DNA from: Ligustrum vulgare
Taxonomy: Eukaryota > Streptophyta > Magnoliopsida > Lamiales > Oleaceae
NCBI GenBank assembly: GCA_963555705.1
Contig: OY743182.1
Span: 52,332,592-52,396,591, forward strand
Direction of reading: 5' to 3'
DNA: 64,000 bases
Part shown: positions 49,790 to 61,267 of the stretch, in pieces
Layout of the letters: each line of letters starts with the position of its first letter
Numbering within the stretch: the stretch's first letter is position 1
The notes under the pieces: generated by a model
What the model was told of the DNA's origin: nothing
Seen by the model: the letters and a program-made list of their open reading frames with translations, nothing else
Database searches by the model: none
Made by a program: the position numbers and the translations under genes

Positions 49790-50330
49790 TTCCACTTGCC
49801 TCGAAATCCGGTATTTTCCTTGTTTTGGATGAATTCGTTTTCCAAGGGGGGGGGTGAGGTTTTATTTTCCATGGAAAATCTTATACAATTTTTGTTACGT
49901 TTGATCATTTTTGTTGTTGTTAATTGATTTATTTTTGTCCCAAAAATTAACATTATTATTACTAGGTACAAACTTGTTAAAAAATGAAAAATAAAAATAA
50001 AAAATATTATAATAGCTATATTTTACTTTATTTTTCATGAAAAATAATGTCAATCAAACAACAAAAGTTGGAAAATTCTCCACTTTTTCTACCTAGAAAA
50101 TTAAACCAATCAAACACATTAAACTTTCAATTCACAGGAATTTAATTCCCTAGAATTCAATTCCCTGGAATTCATTTTCTTTCCACCCAAATTCCACCAT
50201 CGCTATCAAACGCAGCCGTAGATAATTTGAAATTTAATGCAGTCTAATCATTCGAATTCATATTAGGAATAAAGTTGGGTTGTGATTAGAATAGAATTAA
50301 CTTGTCTTGGAAGTTAAATACATTACTTTT

Positions 50331-51855
50331 ACATAATTAGGATAATACAAATTTCTATTAAAAAAAAAATCATTACAAGAATCTAAATAAATATATTTTT
50401 ATCTTGAATATTCTGAAAATAAAGAGAAAAATATTTCTTGATAAAACAAATTATAAATTCATTTTGCAATAACGAAACAAAACGAACAATAGTTAATAAA
50501 AAAATTTAAAACGGAGTTAAAGAATGAAAATTCTGTTTAGAATTATATTTGAATTAAATAAATTTTCAAAAAGAAGAAATGTAATAATCCATTTTAATAA
50601 GAACATTATTATAAATAATTTTCTTTTCATAAGATATTAATAAATGGATAGAAATAATTTTCTTGAAGAAATGCTCGATTAATATGGACAACTTGTTTCT
50701 AAAAAAAAAAAAAGAATCTACATAAATAAATATATTTTATCCATCACTAATATTCTCATAATGAAGAGAGTTTTTTAGAGGAAATTGCATTCCATAACAC
50801 AATTTGCCTTTGTATTAACAAAAATGACATTTTTTGATGATTTTAACAAATTTAACAATTTATTACTTATTTTCTCTTTACAGAAATTTTTATGCCATAT
50901 AAATCCTACTTACATAGATTTGACATGTCTAATAAGAAGGTACAAAAAGTAGACAAAGTAGATCTTAAAATTGTTGTAAAAGATAAACATTTGGACTTGT
51001 GTACTCACCACAAAAAAAAAAAAAACAATCTTGCTTCTCCAAGAGAAATCACCCTATCTTCTCTCTTACCTCTTGCTCTCCTCGCTCCAGACTCCCTCTC
51101 GCTTTCTCTTACCGCCGAAGCCAACTGCCGAACATCACCACATTCCGTCAACGATAAGCCCCTCTTTGGTTCCCAGAAACCATTACTTCATTTTTCAAGA
51201 CTCAACATTGTTCCTGGCCCCAAACCAAAGAATAAAGTAGCAGAGAGGAGCATTTGCTGGAGACTTCAATCTTCTCCATCTCTCTTTCTCCTCTTCGTCA
51301 TCTTCAATTATTTTTTGTCTGGGTATCAACTTTTTCTGCACTTGTATTATATTTTGGTTGAAATTTGTTATTTTTGTGTCTAGATTTACATTGTCCCAAT
51401 TTTTTTTCCATGATCCAACTCTTTTTTGAGGATCAAATGCGAAGAAATATTTAATTTTTCAAGAATATTGTTAATTGTAAATACTCTATGATTTGTTATA
51501 TGATGATGTTGATGAGTCTTTTGACCACAAAATGAAAAAAACTAGATAAAGTGAAATTAGAGAAAGAATGTTTGCCCTTTGAAAATGAAAATTTTAGCCC
51601 TTTTCGGGAATTTCCATTTTTTGTGGTTTGAGTTTTCAATTGTGGAAGTGGGTTATTGAGTTTATGTTGTTACATTGTAAAAAGTCTTTTGGTTTTATGA
51701 CTATAGGACGCTGTTTTTCCACTTGAAATTGTTACAATCTAGATTTTGTGTTCGGGTCTTTGGAATGTGGATTCGAGTTTTTCCCTTGTTGCTGTTACAA
51801 TGTGGAATACTCGTTTCTCGACAGATACAGAATCACCTACCAGAACATAATCATC
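50331..51855. other. AT-rich sequence with a CT-rich exon-like block, no assigned gene
   Basis: Mostly AT-rich. About 51030-51330 is CT-rich and of coding-like composition (frame 50892-51383), resembling a plant 5' UTR or first exon, but the frame spans a poly-A run and has no known domain. It may be the start of the structure whose DUF1985 remnant lies beyond element B. Confidence 0.4.
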
Positions 51856-51860
51856 CGTAG

Positions 51861-52814
51861 TGATGAGATCCCAATCGGGGAATCTCGACAAACACGCGGA
51901 AATAACACAATTAAAACCTAGAAAAGATCTAAATCAGATCAAATACGAAAATAAACAAGAACACAGGAAATAAACAACGGAATTAAAGATAGATCGACGA
52001 TAAAACCTTGACCCGACAATCACGACACAATTAATGACGATGCGGATTGAAGAATCAAGATTGGTGAACGCCACAAGGACTCGTCAATTCCTTTGATAAG
52101 ATTCTAATTGGAAACGCCACAAATATTCTCGCAAATATTTGATAAGTTCAACGCCACGAATATTTAACAAAATTTGATAAGTTGGATTTGTTCTCGAAGA
52201 ATACAAAATGGACTCCTCAACCTTTCAATTGGAGAAAACTCTCTCAACTCAAATTCAATATTCTCAAAACTAAACTGTCTTTTACAATCATGGAAATGAA
52301 TATAAATAATAAAATAACATAGCCGCTAATTGACTCAAAATAGAATTCTAATTAAACTAAATTACTAAAATAGGCAACTTAAAAACTAAAAAGGAAACAA
52401 AATAATTAAAAATCTCGCAAAATCTGGCCCGCTCCTCAGTTACAGCTGTGAAGAATAAAGTTATGGTCGTAAAGGCCTCTCGGGTCCAAAACTGCTTCAA
52501 TAGTTACGACCGTAACATCCACACTTACGGCCGTAAGTCTTGTTCTGCTGAAATTCTTCATTTTTCCCCGAGAACTGGTTATGGCGTAATAATAGATTCT
52601 ACGACCGTGATTACATGAGTTACGGCCGTGAAGGACCTTCATTACAGCCGTAAAGAATTTTCTGCACAAGTAACTTCGATCACTCGACTCGACTTGATCC
52701 TTTCTTCCTCCCGGCTAGACCCCAACACGGAACTTGCTCCGTTTTCCACGTAGATCACCGTTATACTTCCGATGTCTCGAATTCGCCCTTCAATGCTTGG
52801 TCCGGATCGTATCA
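51861..52814 (-). repeat. 3' LTR of element B
   Basis: TGATGAGATC..GGATCGTATCA ends, about 954 bp. It holds eight decayed copies of the ACGGCCGT palindrome at about 52436-52660. The minus-strand purine tract AAGAGAGGGAGTA lies at 52815-52830. Confidence 0.88.
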
Positions 52815-53376
52815 TACTCCCTCTCTTGAAAATGATTCGACCTCGAATCCAATTTTGGTCGGCTTTTCAAACTCCTGCTTTTCTGGGCTCGATGATTATG
52901 TTTATGCCTCGTGCTTGCTTTCAACCTTTTGGGATGCCCATTTTTCTCCTTCAACTTTCTGACTTTTTGTGCTGCTCATTTGTGCCAACAAGTTTTTTTC
53001 CTGTTTTAAGCTCATGGTTTGACTTCAGTACCTTTAAAACAGGTTTTAAAGAACTGGGGAGGGGTGTGTTAGCTTAAGTATGTGCAAATAGACTCAATTT
53101 TGTGGTAGACTCTCTTTTCTTTTGCTTTTTACACTTAGTCTCTCCTTTTTCTGAGGTCGTGGTCTCAACTCTCTTTTCTTTAATTTTCACTCCCTCTCAT
53201 TTTTCTGAGGCCGTGGCCTCAACTCTCTTATTTTTCCTCTCAAACTCACTTTTCACTTTCAATTGATCTTTCAGTGCTTCAGTTGGAGATAGTGGCATTA
53301 GAGTAAACTTTTTTCCCCCTTTTACCAGGCTGTATCTATTCGTATACCCATCGTGTAGCACAACCCTTTCATGTTG

Positions 53377-54210
53377 TCAAGGCCTTCCCAACAATATGTG
53401 ACTAATTTTCCTAGGCACCACGTCACAAACTACTTCATCAACATATCCACCAAAAGAAAAAGTCACCAAGGCCTGTCTCTTCGCCTTAACTTCCCCCGAC
53501 TCAGTCAACCATTGTAATTTATAAGGTGTTGGATGTTTCATTAAAGGTAAGCCTAATTTTTCCACCAACATTGTACTAACTACATTAGTACAACTTCCCC
53601 TGTCAATCACCATGCTACACACTTTATCATTCACGATGCATTTAGTGTGAAAAATATTATTCTTCTTCCCTTCCACATTATCCAAAACATCCACATTACG
53701 CCTAACACTAAGAGCATGCCTATCAATAATTGACTCATCCACCACAACACTTTTCACCCCTTCACTATCACACCTAACCTTTTTACGTGGACAATCAAGT
53801 GCAATGTCACCATGTTCCAAACATGTAAAGCACTTAACATTTTTATCCTTAAGAGGCTTGAAATCAGAATTATTTTTACCTTTGGTTGTCGGTTCCTCCC
53901 TCCTTTTGTGAACATGATCACTATCCTCCCGTTTTGATATCTCTTTTCGCTTCAATGGCCTTTAATCCATCACATCTCCATACCTAGCATGACATTCATG
54001 CTTACTACTCCTCCTAGACATAGAGTCCGCCCGCGATTGCTCCTTTTTCAATTAGGCAATCATCGCATCTCTTTTATCCATCCTAGCTATTACCTTCTTA
54101 AATTTTACCTGCATCTCTGTCAATAATTCAACACCCTGCTCCAATATCCTATTCCCTCTTTCGGGGCGTTTGTTGTCGCCCATTGAAGAAGATCTCTCCC
54201 CGCGAGACAT
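53377..54210 (-). pseudogene. Element B gag-protease
   Basis: The frame from ATG at 54210 (MSRGERSSSMGDNK) has two stops before 53955, then is open to 53377. It has a CCHC zinc knuckle CFTCLEHGDIALDC (CX2CX4HX4C), then the protease with CSMVIDRGSCTNVV, VEKLGLPLMKHPTPY and HILLGRP. The catalytic loop reads DRGS where DGGS is usual. The large capsid domain is missing, so even Gag is shortened. After the protease about 560 bp of diverged sequence with TTSEKGE-like repeats leads to the purine tract. This is a non-autonomous derivative that could only have moved with another element's enzymes. Confidence 0.82.
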
Positions 54211-54609
54211 GGTTTATAACAAGAAGAAGAAATAAAATTCCTCACAAATCTTTATCACTTGTGTATCACTCTTTTTCCTTCTCAAGAACTCCGATAATCA
54301 ATCCGAGAACTCTTTATCAAAAGTAGATAAACAAGACACGAATAAAAACAAATTGAAGAATTGAGGAAATTTGGAATATGGAAAAAAATGAAATTTTTGA
54401 ATTTTTTTTAATCTGCCAGAGAATTGGACTACGAGTATGGCAGAAAAAGCGGAACTGGATTTGAACGAAAAACGAAAAAGAAAAATACTTTTGAATTTTT
54501 GGGACTGACTCTTATGAATCAAACTGAAGAAAATTATGACTGACACAAAGAACACGAAAAAAATCAAGAAAATCAAGAATTAACAAGAAACGCAAGAATT
54601 TAAAATAGA

Positions 54610-54627
54610 TCCAAGCTCTGATACCAG
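54610..54627 (-). other. Primer-binding site of element B (initiator tRNA-Met)
   Basis: Minus-strand CTGGTATCAGAGCTTGG, two bases inside the 5' LTR. Confidence 0.82.
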
Positions 54628-54628
54628 A

Positions 54629-55573
54629 TTATGAGATCTTAATCGGGAAATCTCGACAAACACGCGGAAATACACACAATTAAAACCTAGGAAAGATCTA
54701 AATCAGATCAAACACGAAAATAAACAAGAATACAGGAAATAAACAACAGAATTAAAGATAGATCGACGATAAAATCTTGACCCGACAATCACGATGCAGA
54801 TTGAAGAACCAAGATTGGTGAACGCCACAAGGACTCGTCAATTTCCTTGATAAGATTTTAATTGGAAACGCCACAAATATTCTTGCGAATATTTGATAAG
54901 TTCAACGCGACAAATATTTCACAAAATTTGATAAGTTGGATTTGTTCTCGAAGAACACAAAAGGGACTCCTCAACCTTTCAATTGGAGAAAACTCTCTCA
55001 ACTCAAATTCAATATTCTCAAAACTAAACTGTCTTTTACAATCATGGAAAGGAATATAAATAAGAAAATAACCTAGCCGCTAATTGACTCAAAATAGAAT
55101 TCTAATTAAACTAAAATACTAAAATAGGTAAACAACTTAAAAAGCAAAAAGGAAACAAAATAATTAAAAATCTCGCAAAATCTGGCCTGCTCCTCAGTTA
55201 CGGCCGTGAAGAATAAAGTTACGGCCGTAAAGGCCTCTCGGGTCCAAAACTGCTTCAATAGTTACGGCCGTAACTTCCAGACTTACGACCGTAAGTCTTG
55301 TTCTGCTGAAATTCTTCCTTTTTCCCCGAGAATTGGTTACGGCCGTGATAATAGATTTTACGGCCGTGATTAGATGAGTTACGGCCGTGAAGGACCTTCA
55401 TTACGGCCGTAATGAATTTTCTGCAGAAGTAACTTCGATCACTCGACTCGGCTTGATCCTTTCTTCCTCCCGGCTAGACACCAACACGGAACTTGCTCTG
55501 TTTCCCACATAGATCACTGTTGTACTGCCGATGTCTCTACTTCGCCCTTCGATGCCTGGTCTGGATCGTATCA
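54629..55573 (-). repeat. 5' LTR of element B
   Basis: About 945 bp. The ACGGCCGT palindrome array at about 55196-55415 is better preserved than in the 3' LTR. Confidence 0.88.
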
Positions 55574-55766
55574 CGTAGAGAATATTCTGTCGTTCTTGAC
55601 AGATGACTTCTGAAATACTTGACAAATGGTATTGTTTCTTTCATTCAATAGACTTTTCCCATTTCCCGAAATATGTTCACGTCTCTATGCTTCTCGATAA
55701 ATGAATTTTGTACTATGATCCTTCTGATGTGAATATTTGTTCATGTCTTCAAAAGTGCTCACTTAA

Positions 55767-56069
55767 TTGTTTTGCTGCGCAAATGAAATTCCCATTCGTA
55801 TTATCCGAGAAGATAGACTTCAAGCCTACATCTCTCAAAGGAGTCACCTGAAGTATATCAATGGCCACTACATTAGATTTGGGCTAACTGAGTATGCTTT
55901 GATTACCGAATTGAAATGTGGTGGGTCGATCAATTCTGACGAGTACAAGAAAACCATAGAAAAGAAGAGGCTGAAAGAAAGGTACTTTAAAGGGAGCGAT
56001 AGGGTAACTTGCAATGATTTAGAGGGGTTTTCTCAGAATCGATACCAAAGGCGGATCGCTTCAAGCTAG
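55767..56069 (+). pseudogene. DUF1985-like domain fragment (Ulp1/Mutator-associated)
   Basis: The frame reads KYINGHYIRFGLTEYALITE, then LKCGG, and later LKERYFKGSDRVTCNDLEGF. The FGL.E.ALITGLKCG and LKERYF blocks are those of DUF1985, a plant domain usually found with Ulp1-type cysteine proteases in Mutator-like elements and related gene families. No Ulp1 catalytic domain follows, and the reading frame ends at 56067. It is a fragment of about 100 residues, possibly one exon of a decayed element. Confidence 0.65.
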
Positions 56070-56469
56070 GCCTAGGAAGATGCAGCTGGATACCCACCAC
56101 AAGAAGTAATTGTTATTTGTTCAAATTATGAAGTTGACCAAGGAAATGCAAGTGACGAGACCAAGGAAATGCAAGTGACGAGTCCGTTGCTGTTGACAAT
56201 TGAATGTGTTTTTGAACAAATGTTTTTACTCAAATAATCCTTTTCGTTGTTATGTTTATGTAATGTGGGAGTAACATTTGAAGTTCATGTGGAAACTGCT
56301 AATCTATTTGGCGAAGGTCGACAATGTAACATACGCAGCTATTAAAAACTGTTGAGAATTACATAAATTATCTGTCGAAATCGACAGTTGATTAACAGAA
56401 ATATATGAAATCTACTATTTCCCAACTCGATGACTACATTGGTGGATTGCATACAAAAAGTACCGTCTA
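56070..56469. other. Spacer with a short tandem duplication, no gene
   Basis: GACCAAGGAAATGCAAGTGA occurs twice in a row at 56135-56180. A short palindrome CTGTCGAAATCGACAG lies near 56371. Nothing coding. Confidence 0.45.
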
Positions 56470-56690
56470 GAAGCTTTACGTTCAACCGTTGAATTAGTCA
56501 TTCCACCGTGATATCGCTATGCACTACAATAGACATAGTTTTGCTCTCCCGCCACTTCCATTCGTCATCTACGTTCACGAAGTCTCCTCCATACGAGACG
56601 ATGAATTATAAATTATCACTTATTCCTGAAACAATGGTATATGTACATCAACAATTCACACATTTGACATGATAAGATTCATAACAAAAG
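56470..56690 (-). repeat. Second copy of the MuDR-like exon start
   Basis: About 220 bp matching 57045-57270, including CATCTACGTTCACGAA and ATTCCTGAAACAATGGTATA, in the same orientation. Confidence 0.7.
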
Positions 56691-57250
56691 TAAACAACGT
56701 CGCATTCTTTTGTTCGCAATATCTACATTATCATGTCTAGTGTCTTCCACCGTATCACACACAACATTGGCTATTACATTCTCATTCGTCACAAGAACAA
56801 TGTGCTCCACCATGATTTTGTTTGCGGGTCTAAATTCAACTTGAACATGTAACTCATATTCTTCGCAACTAATGTCCATAGTTGCATCTACTATACGCGC
56901 GAGTGTTTCGACAACAGTAACACATAAAGTCGTTTCTCTGTGAATGGTTATATACCACTTCAATATTTCTCTTCCCGAGTTTCAGGAAGTGGTATGTTGG
57001 TATTAGGCACCTTGAATTGCAATAAGATCTCACTATGTGGACTAGTAGTTGGGAGTTTCACGTTCAACCATTTAAGTAGTCCTTCCACCGTGATATTGCT
57101 AGGCACTACAATAGACGTAGTTTTATTCCCACGCCACTTCCATTCACCATCTACGTTCACGAACTCTCCGCCATACGAGACGATGAATTGCAAATTATCA
57201 CTCATTCCTGAAACAATGGTATATGTACGTACAAAATTCACGCATTTCAC
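56679..57250 (-). pseudogene. N-terminal remnant of a MuDR-type (Mutator) transposase
   Basis: The minus-strand frame 57250-56960 reads LQFIVSYGGEFVNVDGEWKW, then TVEGLLKWLNVKL and ILLQFKVPNTNIPLP. A frameshift near 56960 leads into VQVEFRPANKIMVEHIVLV and NENVIANVVCDT. This resembles the N-terminal region of plant MuDR-like transposases, which precedes the DDE domain; that domain is absent here. It cannot encode a transposase. Its orientation opposes the DUF1985 fragment next to it. Confidence 0.55.
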
Positions 57251-57280
57251 AAATTCAAATTCATAACGAAATTAGACAAC

Positions 57281-57992
57281 CTCTCATTCGTTTGTTCATG
57301 TTATTGATCTTGAACTGGCATATTCGACAGTTAAAATGTCGGGTTCGACATTTAAAAAATGTCGGAACGACAGATGACTCGTCAAAAACCACAGTCAGTA
57401 ATGTGCAGTCGTAATTCAAAAACTAGGGTTTTTGCTAAAAACTTTCAACATAAATTAATGTCTTCCATCAATGTTCAACTACCACAATACTTTAAGACAT
57501 GAAGAAAATCAGGATAATGAAAGATCTTTATGCATTTATGAGGACATTGTTTATGTCATCCAAATCCAAATCTATGGGTGTCAAAATCTCAATAAGTTGG
57601 AAACATGAATCATTAACAAAACATCAACATATTTAATGTCCACATTCATATGTTATAAAAATGCTTACATTTAAAAATGGAATTTCAACCTTCAAAGTGT
57701 ATCTTCTTCAAGTATTAATGGAGATGGAGTAAAATGTCTTTGGTACAAGAGAGATAGTATTCAAATGAAATGGAAAAAAAATTGCGTTTTTCAATTTATT
57801 TAAAAAAAAATTATTAAAACTTTTATCCATTGGCTAATTCCTTTGTCCATTGGGTAATTGTGAAATTTCATGTATATCACATCAATTAATTCTTGAGTAC
57901 ACTTGCTTAATACAAATTTTGTCTTATAGTGGTGTGAGGGACATAGTGGACAATTCATGGGAAAAATTAATCATTTTTAATACCTTTTGAAA

Positions 57993-58044
<52 letters not shown>

Positions 58045-58374
58045 TATTATGCATTTTCTTGTCATCCATGCAAATGTCCCTTTTTTATTGAAACAAAAAA
58101 AAATTATAAACAAATCTATCTACAATAATGAAACAAACAAAAGAATAATTAATAAAAAAAATTAAAAAGATTTTAAAGGGAGTGGCAAATGGGATACCCT
58201 TTAATAGTTTAATGACGCACCAGATGAAGTTTAAAGTTTAATGACATTTGGAGAGTTTTTGAAATAGTACAGTGACAGTGAATTTCAAACTTGAAGTACA
58301 ATGACACTTGAGAAAGTACAATAGCACTTGAGAAAAACTTTTAATAGTATTATGACATTTGGGACATTTAAGTC
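57281..58374. other. AT-rich sequence with a 49-T homopolymer
   Basis: T run at 57995-58043. A palindrome ATGTCGGGTTCGACAT lies near 57337. Degenerate words AATGACA.TTG recur at 58205-58370. No gene. Confidence 0.5.
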
Positions 58375-58880
58375 TATATTATTAGCATCTTAGTGGGACC
58401 CATTCATAGAATCTTAAAAATCACGTGATTTAATTGCTATGTACAAATGTGAAACCAAGTTGTTTAATGGTTCAATGCAAAATTCTTGCCTGCTAGTGGG
58501 TTGGGTAAACTATTTACCCTTTTTTTCACATAATTATTACAATTTATAAATAATTTATAAATAATATAATTTTTCAAATTATTTTTTAACTATACATATT
58601 TTTCGAAATTACTTTTTAACTACATATTTTATCTCACAAACATAAATAAATCACTAAGATAATTAGTTGCTTGTTGTTGTGTTTAAAAACTTACGATAAG
58701 TTAAAACGTGGTAAGATTACACGAATACTAGATGTTAGGAATAATATATGTAAAATTTGTAATCATATAGATAATCTAAAATTTAATGCAGTCTAATCAT
58801 TCAAATTTATACTAAAAATAAACTTGGGTCGTGATTATAATAGAATTAACTTGTCTTGGAAGTTAAATTCCTTATTTTTA
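58375..58880. repeat. Duplicated segment, copy 2 (empty site)
   Basis: Matches the flanks of 48489-50217 but reads straight through (AATCATATAGATAATC near 58762-58777), with no inserted element. Confidence 0.8.
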
Positions 58881-60980
58881 TCGATTGTCAATAACTCATG
58901 AACTAACCAAATTACATAATTGAGAACTAATATGGATATCAATAGGTGGATTATCCAATACATTCATTTCATATATTTACAAAGGACAATACATACTTGA
59001 AAACTTTAGAATAATTCAAACAAGTCTTTTTGTGTTCACTACATTAAATTGATAATAATAGACTAATAATCGATAACTAGAACTTATTCTCCGTGGGACG
59101 ATATTCTTAATTCATCAAATATGTTTTACTTGTCAGTGATCTCGTATGCTTTCGAAATTTTCTCGAACACTTGCCATTAATTTAATTTTGTTTTTAAAGA
59201 GTTCCGTAAGTTTCCACGGTAGAAATATGGAGAATACACTACTTGAAGAGTTACACTTTTTGCGCTTTAATCACATCCTTCGTAATTATACTTTGAGTGT
59301 CATTTCCAATCACTCTACTAGAAATAGATGTATGAATTTAGTAAAGTACTTCATATTCGAGAAATTCATAATTTCCCCCACATTCTTGGAATTATATCCA
59401 AAGTAGGCCCGAGTACACTCAAATCGATATATGATGCTTTTGCTCTAACCTTATAACTCACACTCGCTGCCTCAATGGGACGACAATGAAATAATAGCTT
59501 TGTTAAGACAAAGCTATTATTTAGGAAACGACTAATATGATTTAAATTTTGACAATTAAAAGTATTTTTACGGCTGATTTAGGAAACGACTAATATGATT
59601 TAAATTTTGAATAGCATATTGTTCACTAATGACGTTTGGCAGCTTAATAGAGCGGTAAAAATTAGGACTGGACAAAACTTCTGAACCGATTCGGACCGAA
59701 CCGAGTGATTTTTCAAGGTTAAATACCCGAAGAGTATTAGAATTGAAAATCGACCAATTTTGTTTGGTTCTCGATTCTAGACTAATAACTGTAGAACTGG
59801 ATCTTTCCAGTTTTTAAAATTTTTTCTAATCCCTCCGTACCAAAAAGATAGTCTTGTTTTCATATTGAACGTGTATTAAATTTTTCATTTTCATATATAC
59901 CCTTATTTAATGTATCTTGGTACAATGCACACCAATTACTTATTTTTATTCTCAAGATTTATACGGACCACACCAGCAAATCCTGTATTCGTAAGAATTT
60001 CTACATCCTTCTTCATTTTTAAACTCAGTTCGTGAATATATAAAGACTAATTCAATAAAGCATAAACATAGTTGTTGTTTCTTGTCATATAAGTTCTCAA
60101 TTCGGTGACTTGCATTTTGACCCATAATATTGATGATTTGTAATTGTAATTTCCATACATGGACTTTTAAATTGGTTTAACTTTATTTTTTTTGAAAACT
60201 GGTTTAACTTTATTTACTTTCTACTAATTCGTATATATTAGTGAATGAATATTATTGGACAACTTGTTATTTGTATTTTTTTAAACCAGGCTATTTATTT
60301 TGTAAGTGTTAAGATTGAATATATCACAAGAACCAGGCTATTTATTTTGTAAGTGTTCAGATCTCGTTGTCTCTTCTAAGTGGATATCCCAAAAACTCTC
60401 CGTTCTTGTTAAACTTCCTGTACTTGTAGTTCAACCTTCCTTAACTTCCATAACCTCTGAAGTTTACATTTGAAGAAGTATTCCTCAAGATTAAAAGGAC
60501 ATGTACGCTTTAGATTAGGAACATTGTTGTTTTCCTAATGTTTGGTTGTTTGAATATCAAGAATTAAAGGATTTAATCTTTGTATAAAAAGGTTCTTGGG
60601 TCCAAATAATCCATAGAAAGATGTTAATGTTTAGCAATAAACAACCATGCTAAATTCGTGCTAGTGCTTGGATATAAATAGGAAAAAGTTTAGAAGTGTT
60701 TTGGCTGAATAAAACTGTTGAAAAATGCGTATTAGGGCCTAAAATAGGTTCCAACCGCTTGAGTGCATATCGAGCGGAATTTGAGAGCTCAAAAACTACT
60801 AAAACCGCTCGAACGAAATTCGAGCCTAATTCGAGCGCCTTTTGTATTTCGATAAGATTGTTTAGATCTGATGGGACCTAATCTCATCCATTTTTTTTTC
60901 AAAACTTAGAGTTGTAGCATAGACCATATCTATTAGCGACTATAGGCCAAGGGTGAAGGTCTTAGATTAGATTAACTTTG
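58881..60980. repeat. AT-rich sequence with repeat remnants, no gene
   Basis: The phrase CTTATTCTCCGTGGGACGATATTCTT at 59085-59111 is LTR-like. A 31-bp direct repeat occurs at about 59520 and 59578. A hAT-MITE-like end (GGACTGGACAAAA, ACCGAACCG) starts near 59667. CCCTCCGTACCAAAAAGATAG near 59833 resembles a Stowaway terminus without a partner. ACCAGGCTATTTATTTTGTA is duplicated at 60285 and 60333. CGAGC-rich palindromic words cluster at 60745-60842. Confidence 0.45.
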
Positions 60981-60989
60981 GTCTGAAAC

Positions 60990-61267
60990 CACTGTTTTCA
61001 GATCCGACCCGACTGTGAGACTGGGTCAAGGGTCAGATTATCAACCCGGAGTCGACTCGGGGTTGATCCGAGCATTAAAAAATATTAAGTAAATAAAAAA
61101 ATGAAATCCTTGTCAAACCCAGGTCCGGTTGGTCCGATTTTCTCGGGGTCAACCCGAGTCATTGATCGAGTTTGACCTAACTCGGTTTCTGAGGTGACCC
61201 GACTCGATTTCTGCCCCAACTCACAGGATTCTGGGTCAAACCGGCCGAGCCGGGTTTGAAAACAATG
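60990..61267. mobile_element. hAT-type MITE with 8-bp target duplication
   Basis: The ends CACTGTTTTCAGATCCGACC and (complement) CATTGTTTTCAAACCCGGC are inverted repeats. TCTGAAAC flanks both sides (60982-60989 and 61268-61275). The 278-bp interior is rich in GACCCGACTCG-like words. Confidence 0.8.

Larger units (their letters stand above)
48489..50217. mobile_element. Terminal-inverted-repeat element with 3-bp duplication GTA
   Basis: The left end GGCTGCGTTTGATT and the complement of the right end GGCTGCGTTTGATA are inverted repeats, flanked by GTA (48486-48488 and 50218-50220). Subterminal sequence is rich in TTTTCCA/TGGAAAA words on both sides. The paralogous empty site near 58765 confirms the boundaries. 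A Harbinger- or Tourist-like origin is likely, though GTA is not the usual TWA target. Confidence 0.75.
48082..50330. repeat. Duplicated segment, copy 1 (filled site)
   Basis: 48082-48488 and 50218-50330 together match 58375-58880 (TATTAGCATCT at the left, TTAACTTGTCTTGGAAGTTAAA at the right). In copy 1 the match is interrupted by the terminal-inverted-repeat element at 48489-50217. Confidence 0.8.
51861..55573 (-). mobile_element. Deleted Ty3/gypsy element B (Reina-like), minus strand, gag-protease only
   Basis: LTRs lie at 54629-55573 (5') and 51861-52814 (3'), with a perfect CGTAG duplication (51856-51860 and 55574-55578). The primer site adjoins the right LTR and a purine tract the left. 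Only gag and protease lie between; reverse transcriptase, RNase H and integrase are gone. Protease wording and the TEKGE-type repeats make it a relative of element A, but the LTRs differ. Confidence 0.9.

Noticed and set aside
59146..59406. 86-codon ORF
   Set aside because: No recognisable motif; it lies in LTR-like AT-rich sequence and is probably fortuitous.
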